Positions 9,563-18,190 of a DNA stretch of 64,000 nt are shown here, one piece after another. Positions within the stretch are counted from its first letter, which is position 1. Each line of letters opens with the position of its first letter. The stretch comes from Alphaproteobacteria bacterium. Lineage in GTDB: Bacteria > Pseudomonadota > Alphaproteobacteria > UBA6615. The position numbers were made by a program, and so were the translations under genes. A model generated the notes under the pieces. It ran no database searches and had not been told where the DNA came from. It worked only from the letters and a program-made list of their open reading frames with translations. The DNA lies in the NCBI GenBank assembly GCA_021774575.1, contig JAJFIX010000006.1, positions 248,001-312,000 on the forward strand, read 5' to 3'.

Positions 9563-10588
9563 ATGGGTTACAAAGTCGCTGTTGTCGGTGCCACGGGTAA
9601 TGTGGGGCGTGAAATATTGACAACCTTGTCGGAGCGGAATTTTCCCGTCGACGAAGTGGTCGCACTTGCCTCGGCGCGATCTAGCGGCCGGGAAATATCT
9701 TTTGGTGAGGACGACATTTTAAAGGTGCAGGATTTGGCCACCTATGACTTTGCTGGCACCGATATCGCGCTGTTTTCACCGGGCGCCAGCGTTTCGGCGA
9801 AATTTGTGCCCAAGGCCACCGCAGCCGGTACCATCGTCATCGATAATACATCGCAATTTCGTATGGACCCCGACGTGCCCTTGATCGTGCCCGAAGTAAA
9901 CGGTCACGCAATCAGCCAATACGGCAAGCGCAACATTATCGCCAACCCAAACTGCTCGACCATCCAGCTGGTTGTCGCGCTAAAGCCCCTGCATGATGCG
10001 TTCAATATCGAGCGCGTGGTCGTCTCGACTTATCAGTCGGTGTCGGGTGGCGGGCGCGACCCAATGGACGAGCTCTATAATCAAACCCGTGGGGTTTTCG
10101 TCAATGATCCCATTAAGGCGGAGCAATTCACCAAGCAAATTGCCTTCAACGTGATCCCCCATATCGACATATTCATGGATGACGGCGCGACCAAAGAAGA
10201 ATGGAAGATGTCGGTCGAGACGAAAAAGATCTTGGATCCGGCGATTAAGCTCATTGCAACCTGCGTGCGGGTGCCGGTCTTTATCAGTCATGGCGAGGCC
10301 GTACATATCGAGTTCTCGAACCAGGTCAGCCACCAAGAAGCGCGCGAACTTTTGCGCGAGGCGCCGGGTATTTCCGTGATCGATCATCGGGCCGATGAGG
10401 GCTATGTCACACCGGCCGAGGCGGCCGGTGAGGATATGGTTTATATTAGTCGGATCAGGGAAGACGCGACGGTCGAAAATGGGTTGGCGATGTGGATTGT
10501 CTCCGACAATTTACGCAAAGGCGCGGCGCTCAATGCCGTACAAATTGCCGAGGAACTGATTGCCAACTATTTGGAAAAGGCCGCCTGA
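9563..10588 (+). CDS. asd: Aspartate-semialdehyde dehydrogenase
   Basis: Asd reduces aspartyl-4-phosphate with NADPH to aspartate semialdehyde, the branch point to lysine, methionine and threonine. I take ATG 9563 (MGYKVAVVGATGNVGREIL); GTG 9551 would add four residues. The NADP loop GATGNVG (9-15) and active-site Cys131 in IIANPNCSTIQL are present, as are YQSVSGGG and RVPVFISHGEAVHIEF. The length (341) is normal. It follows the leu cluster after a 75-bp structured gap. Its stop abuts the stop of the convergent LysE gene with no spacer. Confidence 0.97.
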   Translation: MGYKVAVVGATGNVGREILTTLSERNFPVDEVVALASARSSGREISFGEDDILKVQDLATYDFAGTDIALFSPGASVSAKFVPKATAAGTIVIDNTSQFRMDPDVPLIVPEVNGHAISQYGKRNIIANPNCSTIQLVVALKPLHDAFNIERVVVSTYQSVSGGGRDPMDELYNQTRGVFVNDPIKAEQFTKQIAFNVIPHIDIFMDDGATKEEWKMSVETKKILDPAIKLIATCVRVPVFISHGEAVHIEFSNQVSHQEARELLREAPGISVIDHRADEGYVTPAEAAGEDMVYISRIREDATVENGLAMWIVSDNLRKGAALNAVQIAEELIANYLEKAA

Positions 10589-11218
10589 TCAGGCGACAAG
10601 AGTTGCCAGGACAAAGACGCCAGACCCGAACAGGATCAACGCCGAAATACGGTTGATCCAACGCTGATAGACGACGTCGATTAAGTCGCGGATCATATCT
10701 GCGATGGCGCTCAGGGCAATCCACCAGAGGGCGGATCCAACAAATACCCCGAAGACCAGCCAGGCTCCTTGCCACAGCGACAAGGCGCTTGTTCCCAAGC
10801 CCCAGGTCGCAAACAGGCCGAAGAACGCAATAATGGTCAGGGGGTTGGTGATCGCCAGAATAAAGGTCGAGACAAAATCTTGAACCAGACTTTCGGTATG
10901 GATCCGGCCAGCGACTTTGCCGGTCTGTTTTGGCGCGGGCGCGGTAACGGTTTTGATCGCCAGCAGGACGAGCACCATGCCGCCGACGAGGCGCAAATTT
11001 TCCTGGTGATCGGCAATCCAGATCGAGACCGTATTCATGCCAAAGGCAGCAACCGCCCCAAATAGCGCATCGGCAAAAGCCGCGCCCATGCCCGATAGAA
11101 ATCCGTGCCACCGGCCTTCGGTGATGGTTCGCTCGAAACACAGTGCCGCAACCGGGCCGACCGGTGCAGCGAGCACCAAGCCAAACAGAATGCCAAATAG
11201 GAAAAAATAATCGGTCAA
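10589..11218 (-). CDS. LysE-family amino acid exporter
   Basis: The 209-residue product is hydrophobic throughout, with about six membrane segments. Its N-terminus (LFGILFGLVLAAPVGPVAAL) carries the AAPVGP motif of LysE/RhtB exporters, and the TNPLTIIAFFGLFA segment matches the mid-protein signature. Members export lysine, arginine, threonine, homoserine or other metabolites; the substrate cannot be read from sequence. It converges with asd, which may be coincidence although asd feeds lysine and threonine synthesis. Confidence 0.88.
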   Translation of the reverse strand: MTDYFFLFGILFGLVLAAPVGPVAALCFERTITEGRWHGFLSGMGAAFADALFGAVAAFGMNTVSIWIADHQENLRLVGGMVLVLLAIKTVTAPAPKQTGKVAGRIHTESLVQDFVSTFILAITNPLTIIAFFGLFATWGLGTSALSLWQGAWLVFGVFVGSALWWIALSAIADMIRDLIDVVYQRWINRISALILFGSGVFVLATLVA

Positions 11219-11456
11219 TGTCTCTAGAAATGGTTGGCCGCCGTGGCGACGGGTTGGGCAAAATTCGCTAGTCCCAATAGAGCTTGGGTTACAAGCGGAC
11301 TCATACCTGATTTATGGGCGAGGGAAAATAGCTATGGCAAAATAAGCGAGCTTATTCGGCAAATATGGCCAGCCATTATTTCGTGGGTCCCGAACGCGTC
11401 TATATTTGGTATTGCTAGTATGAGTTTGCGCCCAAAATAGTCACCAGGATCAATTG

Positions 11457-12314
11457 ATGACCGATGCCTCGCCCCGTCCCCGCCGCTCGCTGCTCTATTT
11501 GCCGGCGATTAATGAACGGGCAATCGAGAAAGCCCGAACTCTGCCCGCCGATATATTGGCGTTCGACCTTGAGGATTCAATCTCACCCGAGAAAAAGGAT
11601 GAAGCCCGCGCCCATTTGGTGGCGCAGTTGGTGCAAGGAGGGTTTGGCGACCGGGAAATTCTGGTGCGGGTAAATGGGGCCGATACGCCCTGGGGTATGA
11701 CGGATCTTGCCGCAGTTGCCGAGATGGAGGTCCATGGTGTCCTGCTGCCCAAAGTCGAAGCGGCGCGCGATGTGACCGCAGCAATTGCTGCTTTGGGAAA
11801 TAGCCATCCAATTTGGTGTATGATGGAAAGCCCGCTGGCAATTCTCCGGGCAGAGGAAATCGCCGGATCAAGCCCGCTGATGCGCGGGTTTGTCATGGGG
11901 CTCAATGATCTGGGCAAAGATCTTGGGGCGCGAATGACCCCCGGTCGGGAGGCTTTTGTCACGTCCCTTTCGATGGTCTTGCTGGCTGCCCGGGCCCGCG
12001 GGCTGGCGGCCATTGATGCGGTACATATGGACCTAAAAGACGACATTGGTTTGGTCGAGGTATGCCGCCAGGGTCGGGATTTGGGGTTTGATGGAAAATC
12101 CCTCATCCATCCCAAGCAACTTCATGCCGCCAATTCCGTCTTTGGGCCGACCGAGGCGGAGGTCGCAGATGCAAAAAAAATTATCGAGGCCCATGCCGCC
12201 GCCAGGGCCGAGGGCAAAGAGGTTGTCATTGTTGATGGTAAACTCGTTGAATATTTGCACGTTGAAGAGGCGGAACAGCTTTTGGCGCTCGCTGCCGCAA
12301 TTCGCGCTCGCTAG
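11457..12314 (+). CDS. HpcH/HpaI/CitE-family CoA-ester lyase
   Basis: The product is 285 residues. ATG 11457 has AGGA at 11446-11449 seven bases upstream; a TTG at 11454 is the alternative. It opens [18 protein letters not shown] and has [21 protein letters not shown] with the Asp/Glu metal ligands, then [24 protein letters not shown], and [12 protein letters not shown]. These are the motifs of CitE-like malyl-/citramalyl-/beta-methylmalyl-CoA lyases, which cleave or form C-C bonds next to a CoA ester. No citrate lyase CitD/CitF genes are nearby, so a stand-alone malyl-CoA-type lyase is more likely than citrate lyase. The exact substrate is unresolved. Confidence 0.9.
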   Translation: MTDASPRPRRSLLYLPAINERAIEKARTLPADILAFDLEDSISPEKKDEARAHLVAQLVQGGFGDREILVRVNGADTPWGMTDLAAVAEMEVHGVLLPKVEAARDVTAAIAALGNSHPIWCMMESPLAILRAEEIAGSSPLMRGFVMGLNDLGKDLGARMTPGREAFVTSLSMVLLAARARGLAAIDAVHMDLKDDIGLVEVCRQGRDLGFDGKSLIHPKQLHAANSVFGPTEAEVADAKKIIEAHAAARAEGKEVVIVDGKLVEYLHVEEAEQLLALAAAIRAR

Positions 12315-12781
12315 CCGAAGGCCGAGCCGCCGCTCTTTACTTTTGCCTCGATCCACCGGGTGACATGGTCTTCCATATCGTCGACCTCGGTCTCTGAAAT
12401 GGCTTTTCCGCGCACGCAAATGCCCGCCTGATTTACCGTCTCAAATTCGCCGGAAACCAGCGGATGCCACCAGGCCAGTGTTTCCCCACGCGCCAGCAGT
12501 CGGTAGGCGCAGGTTTCCGGAAGCCAGGGCAGTTCGCCGACATTTTCCGGGGTGAGCTGGACACAATCGGGCACGTTTTTCTTCCGGTTTGCATAATCGG
12601 AACAGCCGCACGTTCCGAGATCAAGATAGGTGCAGGCCACATCGGTCAGCGCAATGGCGCCGGTATCGACATCTTCAAGTTTGTGCAAACAGCATTGGCC
12701 GCAATGATCGCATAATGAGTCCCACTCAAGGGCACTCATTTCGGCCAGTGTTTTCGTTTCCCAAAACGGCGACGGTGACAT
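12311..12781 (-). CDS. YcgN-family cysteine-cluster protein
   Basis: The 156-residue product starts [20 protein letters not shown] and has the cysteine cluster [14 protein letters not shown], then [16 protein letters not shown], and C-terminal [18 protein letters not shown]. This is the UPF0260/YcgN pattern, related to the Fe-S-type CxxxCxxCC clusters of YkgJ proteins. The biochemical role is unknown. Its stop overlaps the CitE-like stop by 4 bp on the opposite strand. It is just downstream of cobA (15-bp gap) and probably co-transcribed with it. Confidence 0.9.
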   Translation of the reverse strand: MSPSPFWETKTLAEMSALEWDSLCDHCGQCCLHKLEDVDTGAIALTDVACTYLDLGTCGCSDYANRKKNVPDCVQLTPENVGELPWLPETCAYRLLARGETLAWWHPLVSGEFETVNQAGICVRGKAISETEVDDMEDHVTRWIEAKVKSGGSAFG

Positions 12782-12796
12782 GCGAAACCCTATCTG

Positions 12797-13579
12797 CTAG
12801 CGGTCGAACCAATTGAGTTTATCGCGAAGGCGCACGGTCTCACCAACGATAAGCAATGATGGTGGTTGCAAGTCGGCCACCAGTACTGCCTCGCATATCG
12901 AGTCCAGTGTTGAAACAACAACTTGCTGGCGGGCGGTGGTGGCTTGGGAAACGACCGCACATGGTTCAGAGGTGGGGCGACCATTTGCCGTCAGCTTGTC
13001 GACGATCTGCGCGATGTTTCTAATCGCCATATAAAATACCAGGAGCGGCGCGCCGTTGGCGATTGCTACCCAGTCCGTATTGTCGGGCAACTCTCCGTCG
13101 GTCCCGGCACCGGTTAGCAGGGTGACAGCCGAATTAGTCTCACGATGGGTCAGGGGGATACCGGCGAAGGCGAGGCCGCCCGTGGCCGCGGTGATGCCCG
13201 GCACAACTCGAAATGAAATTCCTGCGGCAACGAGGGCGAGAGCTTCCTCAGCACCACGGCCAAAAACAAATGGATCCCCACCTTTTAGCCGCAACACCCG
13301 ATGACCGGCATGGGCATAGTCGACCAATCGCGCTGAAATATCTGCTTGCCCGACCGAAGGGCGCCCGCCGCGCTTGCCGGCGAAGTCGAGCTTGGTCTCC
13401 GGCCCGGCCAGATCAAGCACACGCGGGTCAACCAGCGCGTCATAGAGGATGATATCGGCCTCCGCCAGGCCATGCAGCGCATAGGCGGTTAATAGTCCCG
13501 GATCACCGGGCCCGGCACCGGCCAGCCAAACCGTTCCAGGCTCAAGGTGCGGCAGGCCTAATTTCGTGATCTCGGTCAT
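12797..13579 (-). CDS. cobA: Uroporphyrinogen-III C-methyltransferase (SUMT)
   Basis: SUMT adds two SAM-derived methyls to uroporphyrinogen III, giving precorrin-2, the precursor of both sirohaem and cobalamin. The 260-residue product has VWLAGAGPGDPGLLT, the ADIILYDALV region, VLRLKGGDPFVFGRGAEE, VVPGITAATGGLAFAGIPLTHR and the C-terminal PSLLIVGETVRLRDKL. It lacks the CysG N-terminal oxidase/chelatase domain, so it is a stand-alone SUMT. It lies downstream of the CbiX-CbiG-CobJ fusion (53 bp gap) and about 10 kb from cysI, whose enzyme needs sirohaem. Confidence 0.96.
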   Translation of the reverse strand: MTEITKLGLPHLEPGTVWLAGAGPGDPGLLTAYALHGLAEADIILYDALVDPRVLDLAGPETKLDFAGKRGGRPSVGQADISARLVDYAHAGHRVLRLKGGDPFVFGRGAEEALALVAAGISFRVVPGITAATGGLAFAGIPLTHRETNSAVTLLTGAGTDGELPDNTDWVAIANGAPLLVFYMAIRNIAQIVDKLTANGRPTSEPCAVVSQATTARQQVVVSTLDSICEAVLVADLQPPSLLIVGETVRLRDKLNWFDR

Positions 13580-13632
13580 TTGCGCAAGCTAGCGTGGGCC
13601 GGACATGATAGCCAGTCTGCAAACATATTGTT

Positions 13633-15801
13633 TCAGCCCACAGTTTCCTCGGTTGGAATCGCTCCGTAACCCCGAGGCGTAAAAACGCGCGGCGCCCCGT
13701 CGAAAAAAACCGTGCGGCTATTGGGACCAGCGACGATTAGGAGGCTCTGGGCACCAATGTCTGCATTCGCGAGATCGGCCAGGCGAATGACTTCCGAACG
13801 AGTTTGGGTGGCGGATCCGTCGGGCGTAGCAACGATTATAGGTGTGTCCGCCCCACGCTCGCGCAGCAATATTTTTGCTGCTAGGGCCAGCGCATTTTTA
13901 CGTTTGCGAACAACCAGGTGGGTCAACACGATGGCAAAATCGGCCTTTGCCGCTGCGATCAGACGGGCTTCAATTTGTTTCCATAGGCTCGACGGGTCGC
14001 CGAGGGAAATCACACAAAAATCTTGGGCCAGAGGCGCCCCGGCGGTTGCTGCCGCCGCCTGCATCTGACTGACTGCCGGAATGAGCTCGATGGCAATTTG
14101 GGTAAGCGGGCCGTCGGCGTCAGCGATGAGATCCCAAACCATTGCCGACATCGCGTCGAATCCGGCCTCGCCCCCGGTAATTAACGCCACTTCTTGACCG
14201 CGTGCGGCCAATTCGACCGCCCGGCGGCAGGCGCGAATTTCCTCCCCCAACGGGTATTCATGGCGGGTGAAGAGGTCGGCTGGATTGCCCAGGATGTCAA
14301 GATTTGGCCCATAGCCAACCACATGTCGGACTTTTGTCATGCGATCAATACCGACCAGGGTTTGGCCCTCAATGCTGCTCAAACCAGTGCCTAAAATTGC
14401 AATACGCCCCCTCGGTCGCCCGACCGTTGCAGGGGCAATTTCCGGCCCGAGGGCAATTGCGCAGGCTGCCTCCACCATTTCAAATTGACGCCCGACAAGC
14501 CGCGCGTCAAACCCGGCACCTTGGCGCGCCGCCCATTCGGCAAATACGCCGTCGGCGCGGTGCTCCCCGCCTGCTGATCGGTCGAAAAACCGGACCGGGA
14601 TTTCAAGTTTGGCGGTTAATGAGTGCAAACCGGGCGCCCCGGCCCGGTCGCTTGGTGCCAGAATGACCGCGAGGCTTTCGCCCGCTAGGCCCTCCTGTTT
14701 CAACATCTCTCCGACCATCGAGTGGAGGGTTTCAACGGGAGTGTCATTCCGGCAGTCGAGACCGAGAGCGAGTACCGGCGGGTGAAAAACCAGGCGATTT
14801 GGGTTTGGAATTTGCGGGCGATAACTCACCGTGATGCCGATTTGCGCCTGGCTATCGAGGCGCAATCCACCGACCGAGAGCCAGCTCGTGTCGCCAGAGT
14901 CGACGGTGAGCGACAGCGGGTCTCCGGCGACAAGGGCTGCTTTAACCTTTGCCTCAGCGTGGCGATTGGCGATTCGCCAGCCCGGCGGCAGGGTGCCTAA
15001 ACCGAACGTTGCGCTAACTGGGTTGGAAAAGCTTTGCGACGCTTCCCAGGCTCGCCCCTCCAGCGCGTCGAGAATTACCGAATGGCGAGCCAGCGTACCG
15101 GCTAGGGCAAATTGTATGTTTCGAAAGTCTCCGGCAATTTCGTTGGTCGCATTTTCTACCCGCCCAGCCAGGATGCCTGGGGTCAGCAAATAGGGAAGAA
15201 CGACAATACGGGAAAAACCCTGGCCTGCGAGACGGGTCAACGCCTCGGAAACGCTGGGGCGGGCCGAGCCGGCAAACGCGATTTCGGCGTGGGCGATGCC
15301 GAACTGTTCCCAGAGCAGGCGTGCGGCACGGGCCGTCTCGGCATTGGAAGCCGCGTCGCCGCCCCCGCTTCCGACCAGCAGCAATGCTGTCTCGGCCAGC
15401 TTTATGTGACCCTGGCTCGCATCGGCTTCAGCCAGGGCCTCCCCAATGCTATCGGTCGCTGCGGCAATTAGACTTGCGTCACTGCTTAGGTCGGGCGCTT
15501 GAACCAGTTCGCATGCGGGGTAGCGATCCCGCTGAGAGGTCAATATTGCCGGAATGTCGAATTTGACGTGGGCCCCGCCATACATCATTGCCGGTATTAC
15601 GGCGATACGCCGATACCCCTTAGCGCGTAGGGCGGCCAAACCGTCACGGATTGTCGGTTGGACGAACTCCAGTGATCCGGATCCGACCGCACCGAAGGGA
15701 AGGCGTTTTGCCAAACCACGCACCAGTCTGGAAAATTCCCGCATCGCGGCTTGGTCGCGGCTACCGTGGCTGCAAATTAAATAACCTGTGTCTAGATCCA
15801 T
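13633..15801 (-). CDS. CbiX-CbiG-CobJ cobalamin biosynthesis fusion protein
   Basis: From ATG 15801 the protein is 722 residues; a TTG at 15885 would add 28 non-family residues. Residues 1-260 are a long-form CbiX sirohydrochlorin chelatase with H12 in ICSHGSRD and H78 in MMYGGAHVKFDIP. Residues ~340-450 (VLALGLDCRNDT, LEIPVRFFD) resemble the CbiG C-terminal/CobE domain. Residues ~465-722 are a precorrin-3B C17-methyltransferase (CobJ/CbiH) domain, clearest in GAPLAQDFCVISLGDPSSLW (589-608) and ARLIAAAKADFAI. The usual CobJ motifs are altered: GTGLSS for the Gly-rich start, ITGGEAG for SSGDPG, and PAVSQ for PGVTA. The gene precedes cobA. Chelatase assignment is firm; whether the methyltransferase domain is active is open. 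Confidence 0.85.
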   Translation of the reverse strand: MDLDTGYLICSHGSRDQAAMREFSRLVRGLAKRLPFGAVGSGSLEFVQPTIRDGLAALRAKGYRRIAVIPAMMYGGAHVKFDIPAILTSQRDRYPACELVQAPDLSSDASLIAAATDSIGEALAEADASQGHIKLAETALLLVGSGGGDAASNAETARAARLLWEQFGIAHAEIAFAGSARPSVSEALTRLAGQGFSRIVVLPYLLTPGILAGRVENATNEIAGDFRNIQFALAGTLARHSVILDALEGRAWEASQSFSNPVSATFGLGTLPPGWRIANRHAEAKVKAALVAGDPLSLTVDSGDTSWLSVGGLRLDSQAQIGITVSYRPQIPNPNRLVFHPPVLALGLDCRNDTPVETLHSMVGEMLKQEGLAGESLAVILAPSDRAGAPGLHSLTAKLEIPVRFFDRSAGGEHRADGVFAEWAARQGAGFDARLVGRQFEMVEAACAIALGPEIAPATVGRPRGRIAILGTGLSSIEGQTLVGIDRMTKVRHVVGYGPNLDILGNPADLFTRHEYPLGEEIRACRRAVELAARGQEVALITGGEAGFDAMSAMVWDLIADADGPLTQIAIELIPAVSQMQAAAATAGAPLAQDFCVISLGDPSSLWKQIEARLIAAAKADFAIVLTHLVVRKRKNALALAAKILLRERGADTPIIVATPDGSATQTRSEVIRLADLANADIGAQSLLIVAGPNSRTVFFDGAPRVFTPRGYGAIPTEETVG

Positions 15802-15825
15802 GGTTGGTCTAGTAACACGGGCCCC

Positions 15826-15865
15826 AGTGGTTGGCCCAGCAGTGGTTGGCCCAGCTACGGTTGGC
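15826..15865. repeat. 15-bp tandem repeat at the end of the DUF938 gene
   Basis: AGTGGTTGGCCCAGC occurs at 15826-15840 and 15841-15855, followed by a partial third copy (TACGGTTGGC). The array contains the stop codon of the methyltransferase gene and fills the gap to the CbiX fusion start. Confidence 0.75.
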
Positions 15866-16547
15866 GCGCAAAATACAACAGGCAATTATTCTTTGGCATA
15901 TCGACGATACGGTCGAGGTCCAGCCCATGGTCGCGGGCCGTGGCATTGAGGTCAGCTGTATCGCGAACTCCCCAATCTGGGTTTTCAGCTCTGAGTGACG
16001 CATCGAAGGCCACATTTCTGTCGGTCGTCCATTCGCCATCGTGGCAAAACGGACCATAGACGATGACCACCCCGTCGGCCGCCAAATGGCGCCCTCCGGC
16101 AGCCAGAACGCCGAGGGCAACATCATAGGGCGCGATGTGGAATAGGTTGATCGCCAGAATTGCCGCGAGCCCATCGGCGGGAGGGCGTCCGGGCTGGCCC
16201 AGCCCCCAATCGGCAGCGCCGGCGTTCAAAATGAATCCCGGTCGAACATTCGCCCGATCCTCAAATTGCTGCCAGCCGTCGACACTGTTGATGTGTCGCT
16301 GAATGTGATCGGAGGGCCACCAGGTCAAATCGGGCAAAGCCTTGGCAAAATTGACCACATGTTGACCGGTGCCGCTGCCGACCTCGATCACATGGCCCGT
16401 TCGTGCGGCGAGTTGGTCGCAAATGGCCGCACGAATGGGTTCATGGTTGCTGTGGAAGGCCGCGCCGTCGAGCCGTCCATGCTCGGGAACCGGCCCGTCC
16501 TTGCCAAATTCCGGGGTAAAGCCCGGCGCCTTGGTCTCAATCGCCAC
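15855..16547 (-). CDS. DUF938 class I SAM-dependent methyltransferase
   Basis: The product of about 230 residues has the DUF938 pattern: FHSNHEPIRAAICDQL, then the SAM-binding VIEVGSGTGQHVVNFA, WWPSDHIQRHINSVDGW, AILAINLFHIAPYDVALGVL and VIVYGPFCHDGEWTTDRN. The substrate is unknown. No ATG fits; GTG 16547 starts one base after the stop of the SYLF gene, while TTG 16565 would overlap it. The gene lies between the SYLF gene and the CbiX fusion on the same strand, but there is no evidence that it belongs to cobalamin synthesis. Confidence 0.85.
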   Translation of the reverse strand: MAIETKAPGFTPEFGKDGPVPEHGRLDGAAFHSNHEPIRAAICDQLAARTGHVIEVGSGTGQHVVNFAKALPDLTWWPSDHIQRHINSVDGWQQFEDRANVRPGFILNAGAADWGLGQPGRPPADGLAAILAINLFHIAPYDVALGVLAAGGRHLAADGVVIVYGPFCHDGEWTTDRNVAFDASLRAENPDWGVRDTADLNATARDHGLDLDRIVDMPKNNCLLYFARQP

Positions 16548-16548
16548 G

Positions 16549-17292
16549 TTAATCGCGGGACCCAAGATCGGTTAACAATTCACGCAGTCGATCTGCTTCC
16601 GCACTATCGATACCGGCATCGGTGACAATATCCTCGGCAAACAGCCGCTCTCCATACAAGGTATCGTGGGCGCCGCGTAGCTGGTTGACCGCCGCGCCTT
16701 CAAAGGCAATACCGGCGAAAAGGCCGCTGGCCAAGGCGTAGGAGAGAACATCGGCGTCGTCGAACACTCTGTCGCGACTATCTTCGTTAACCACGGTGAC
16801 CCTAATTTCGGCGCCGATTTCGAAATCGCCGTCGAGGGCGCGTTCGAAGGCCCGTGGGGTCATGAAGAGGAGAATGACCTGGCTGCCCGAGGCGCCGACC
16901 TGGAAGCCAAAGGAACCCGCCGCCAAATTGAAAAATGCCGGAGCACTCCAATCGAAGGCAAAGTTTGGCAATAAGTTGGATGGAGGGTCGCGCAGATCTT
17001 CGTATCGCCCAAGCATGACCCCCGAGCCACCCTCGACGGCGACCAAAAATCCGGCCTTCACGATACGCGGGAAAACCAAGATCCCGACAGCTTCGCGCAA
17101 GTTACGTCTAAAACTGCCAATTTCATCATCAACGTCGCGCACAGTCCGGCGCGCATCATTGATCAGGTCCTCGACCTGGCTGCGAGAAAAATTTGGGTCG
17201 TTATTCTGCGCTTGTGCGGTTGCAGCGGCGCAAATTCCGATAGCGCAGATTGAGACCGCGACTAAAAACTTCCGAGTGTGATGAATTATCAT
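16549..17292 (-). CDS. SYLF-domain (Ysc84 family) exported lipid-binding protein
   Basis: The 247-residue protein starts with a signal peptide (MIIHHTRKFLVAVSICAIG to ATAQAQ). The SYLF core follows: ARRTVRDVDDEIGSFRRNL, AVGILVFPRIVKAGFLVAVEGGSGVML, and FNLAAGSFGFQVGASGSQVILLFMTPRAF. Related eukaryotic SYLF domains bind phosphoinositides; bacterial members are usually periplasmic or envelope proteins of unclear role. The family assignment is secure and the role here is not. Confidence 0.9.
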   Translation of the reverse strand: MIIHHTRKFLVAVSICAIGICAAATAQAQNNDPNFSRSQVEDLINDARRTVRDVDDEIGSFRRNLREAVGILVFPRIVKAGFLVAVEGGSGVMLGRYEDLRDPPSNLLPNFAFDWSAPAFFNLAAGSFGFQVGASGSQVILLFMTPRAFERALDGDFEIGAEIRVTVVNEDSRDRVFDDADVLSYALASGLFAGIAFEGAAVNQLRGAHDTLYGERLFAEDIVTDAGIDSAEADRLRELLTDLGSRD

Positions 17293-17383
17293 ACGTAACT
17301 CCTAAGCAAACCGAATTGGATTGACGTCAAGTCTAACGCGATAATCCTAATACGACATGTAGTTTTTAGGGTTCATTTTGGAC

Positions 17384-18031
17384 TTAGTGAGCCCGATAAT
17401 TGGCGTGAACCACCGCCCAGCTGCCGTCGGGGTGATGGGGCCCCGGCGGCACTTGGTCGATGCGGGTGATAGAACAATTATCCAAGCTGAAGCTGAGCGC
17501 CCGATCGGGCTCTAAGCCGAGGGCCATTCCGAGGGCGGCGCGAATGGTGCCGCCGTGGGCGACGGCGATAATATCCCGGTTTTTATGAGATTTGGTGAGC
17601 CGCTCTATCGCTCCGGTCACGCGGGTCCAAAGGTCGCTGAAACTCTCGCCGTTTGGTGCGCGCTGATTGGCGGGGGTTAGCCAGAACGGATGGCGGGGGC
17701 CGACCTCGGCGCGAATTTCATGAACATGTTGGCCTTGCCAGTCGCCGAAATTTTGTTCCGCGAAATCAGGTTCGATGATTGGCGCCGCCAGGTCGAGCCC
17801 GGCGTCGGCTATCGCTGCTGCTGTTTGGTGGGTGCGTTTAAGATTGCTGGTGACGAGGACCGCGCCCGACGGCAGAGCATGTGCTAACCCACTATAAGTC
17901 TCTGGATCATCGGTGTCGGCTTGCATATCATTTTGGCCGTAAATTCGGCCCTTATTTGCGGTGACAGGGGCGTGGCGCACCCACCACCAGCGGGTCGCAT
18001 TCTCGCCATTCCAGAAAATCTGAGATTTCAT
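17384..18031 (-). CDS. Histidine phosphatase family protein, possibly alpha-ribazole phosphatase CobC
   Basis: The 215-residue protein has the phosphoglycerate-mutase-type catalytic elements: WVRHAPVTANKGRIYGQND (R19, H20 in the RHA motif), SNLKRTHQTAAAI, APNGESFSDLWTRV and the second His in AVAHGGTIRAALG. It is divergent from cobT with a 159-bp gap and near other cobalamin genes, so alpha-ribazole-5'-phosphate dephosphorylation (CobC) is a reasonable inference. The superfamily is broad and sequence alone does not prove it. Trp-rich residues (RWWWVRH) precede the catalytic loop. Confidence 0.88.
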   Translation of the reverse strand: MKSQIFWNGENATRWWWVRHAPVTANKGRIYGQNDMQADTDDPETYSGLAHALPSGAVLVTSNLKRTHQTAAAIADAGLDLAAPIIEPDFAEQNFGDWQGQHVHEIRAEVGPRHPFWLTPANQRAPNGESFSDLWTRVTGAIERLTKSHKNRDIIAVAHGGTIRAALGMALGLEPDRALSFSLDNCSITRIDQVPPGPHHPDGSWAVVHANYRAH

Positions 18032-18190
18032 GTCGCAACTCTTAGGTTCATGATCACTACAGTACAGACCTATACTACTTGGGCCCAGCTTAAGTGAGGC
18101 AACCGACGAAAAAAGCCTTTTTCCCTGGCTTTAACGGGCTGCATATAGGAAAAGTCGACCACCTCAAATTAGCCAGCGTGACACCGCTTT

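Noticed and set aside
10530-11261. 243-codon frame overlapping the LysE gene in another frame
   Set aside because: The LysE frame has the family motifs and membrane pattern; this frame is Arg/Pro-rich noise.
11234-11440. 68-codon frame before the CitE-like gene
   Set aside because: No ribosome site, no recognisable features; treated as intergenic.
18032-18190. Possible cobalamin riboswitch in the phosphatase-cobT gap
   Set aside because: No B12-box-like GCCACTG or comparable core was found; the gap is also shorter than a typical full riboswitch plus promoter.
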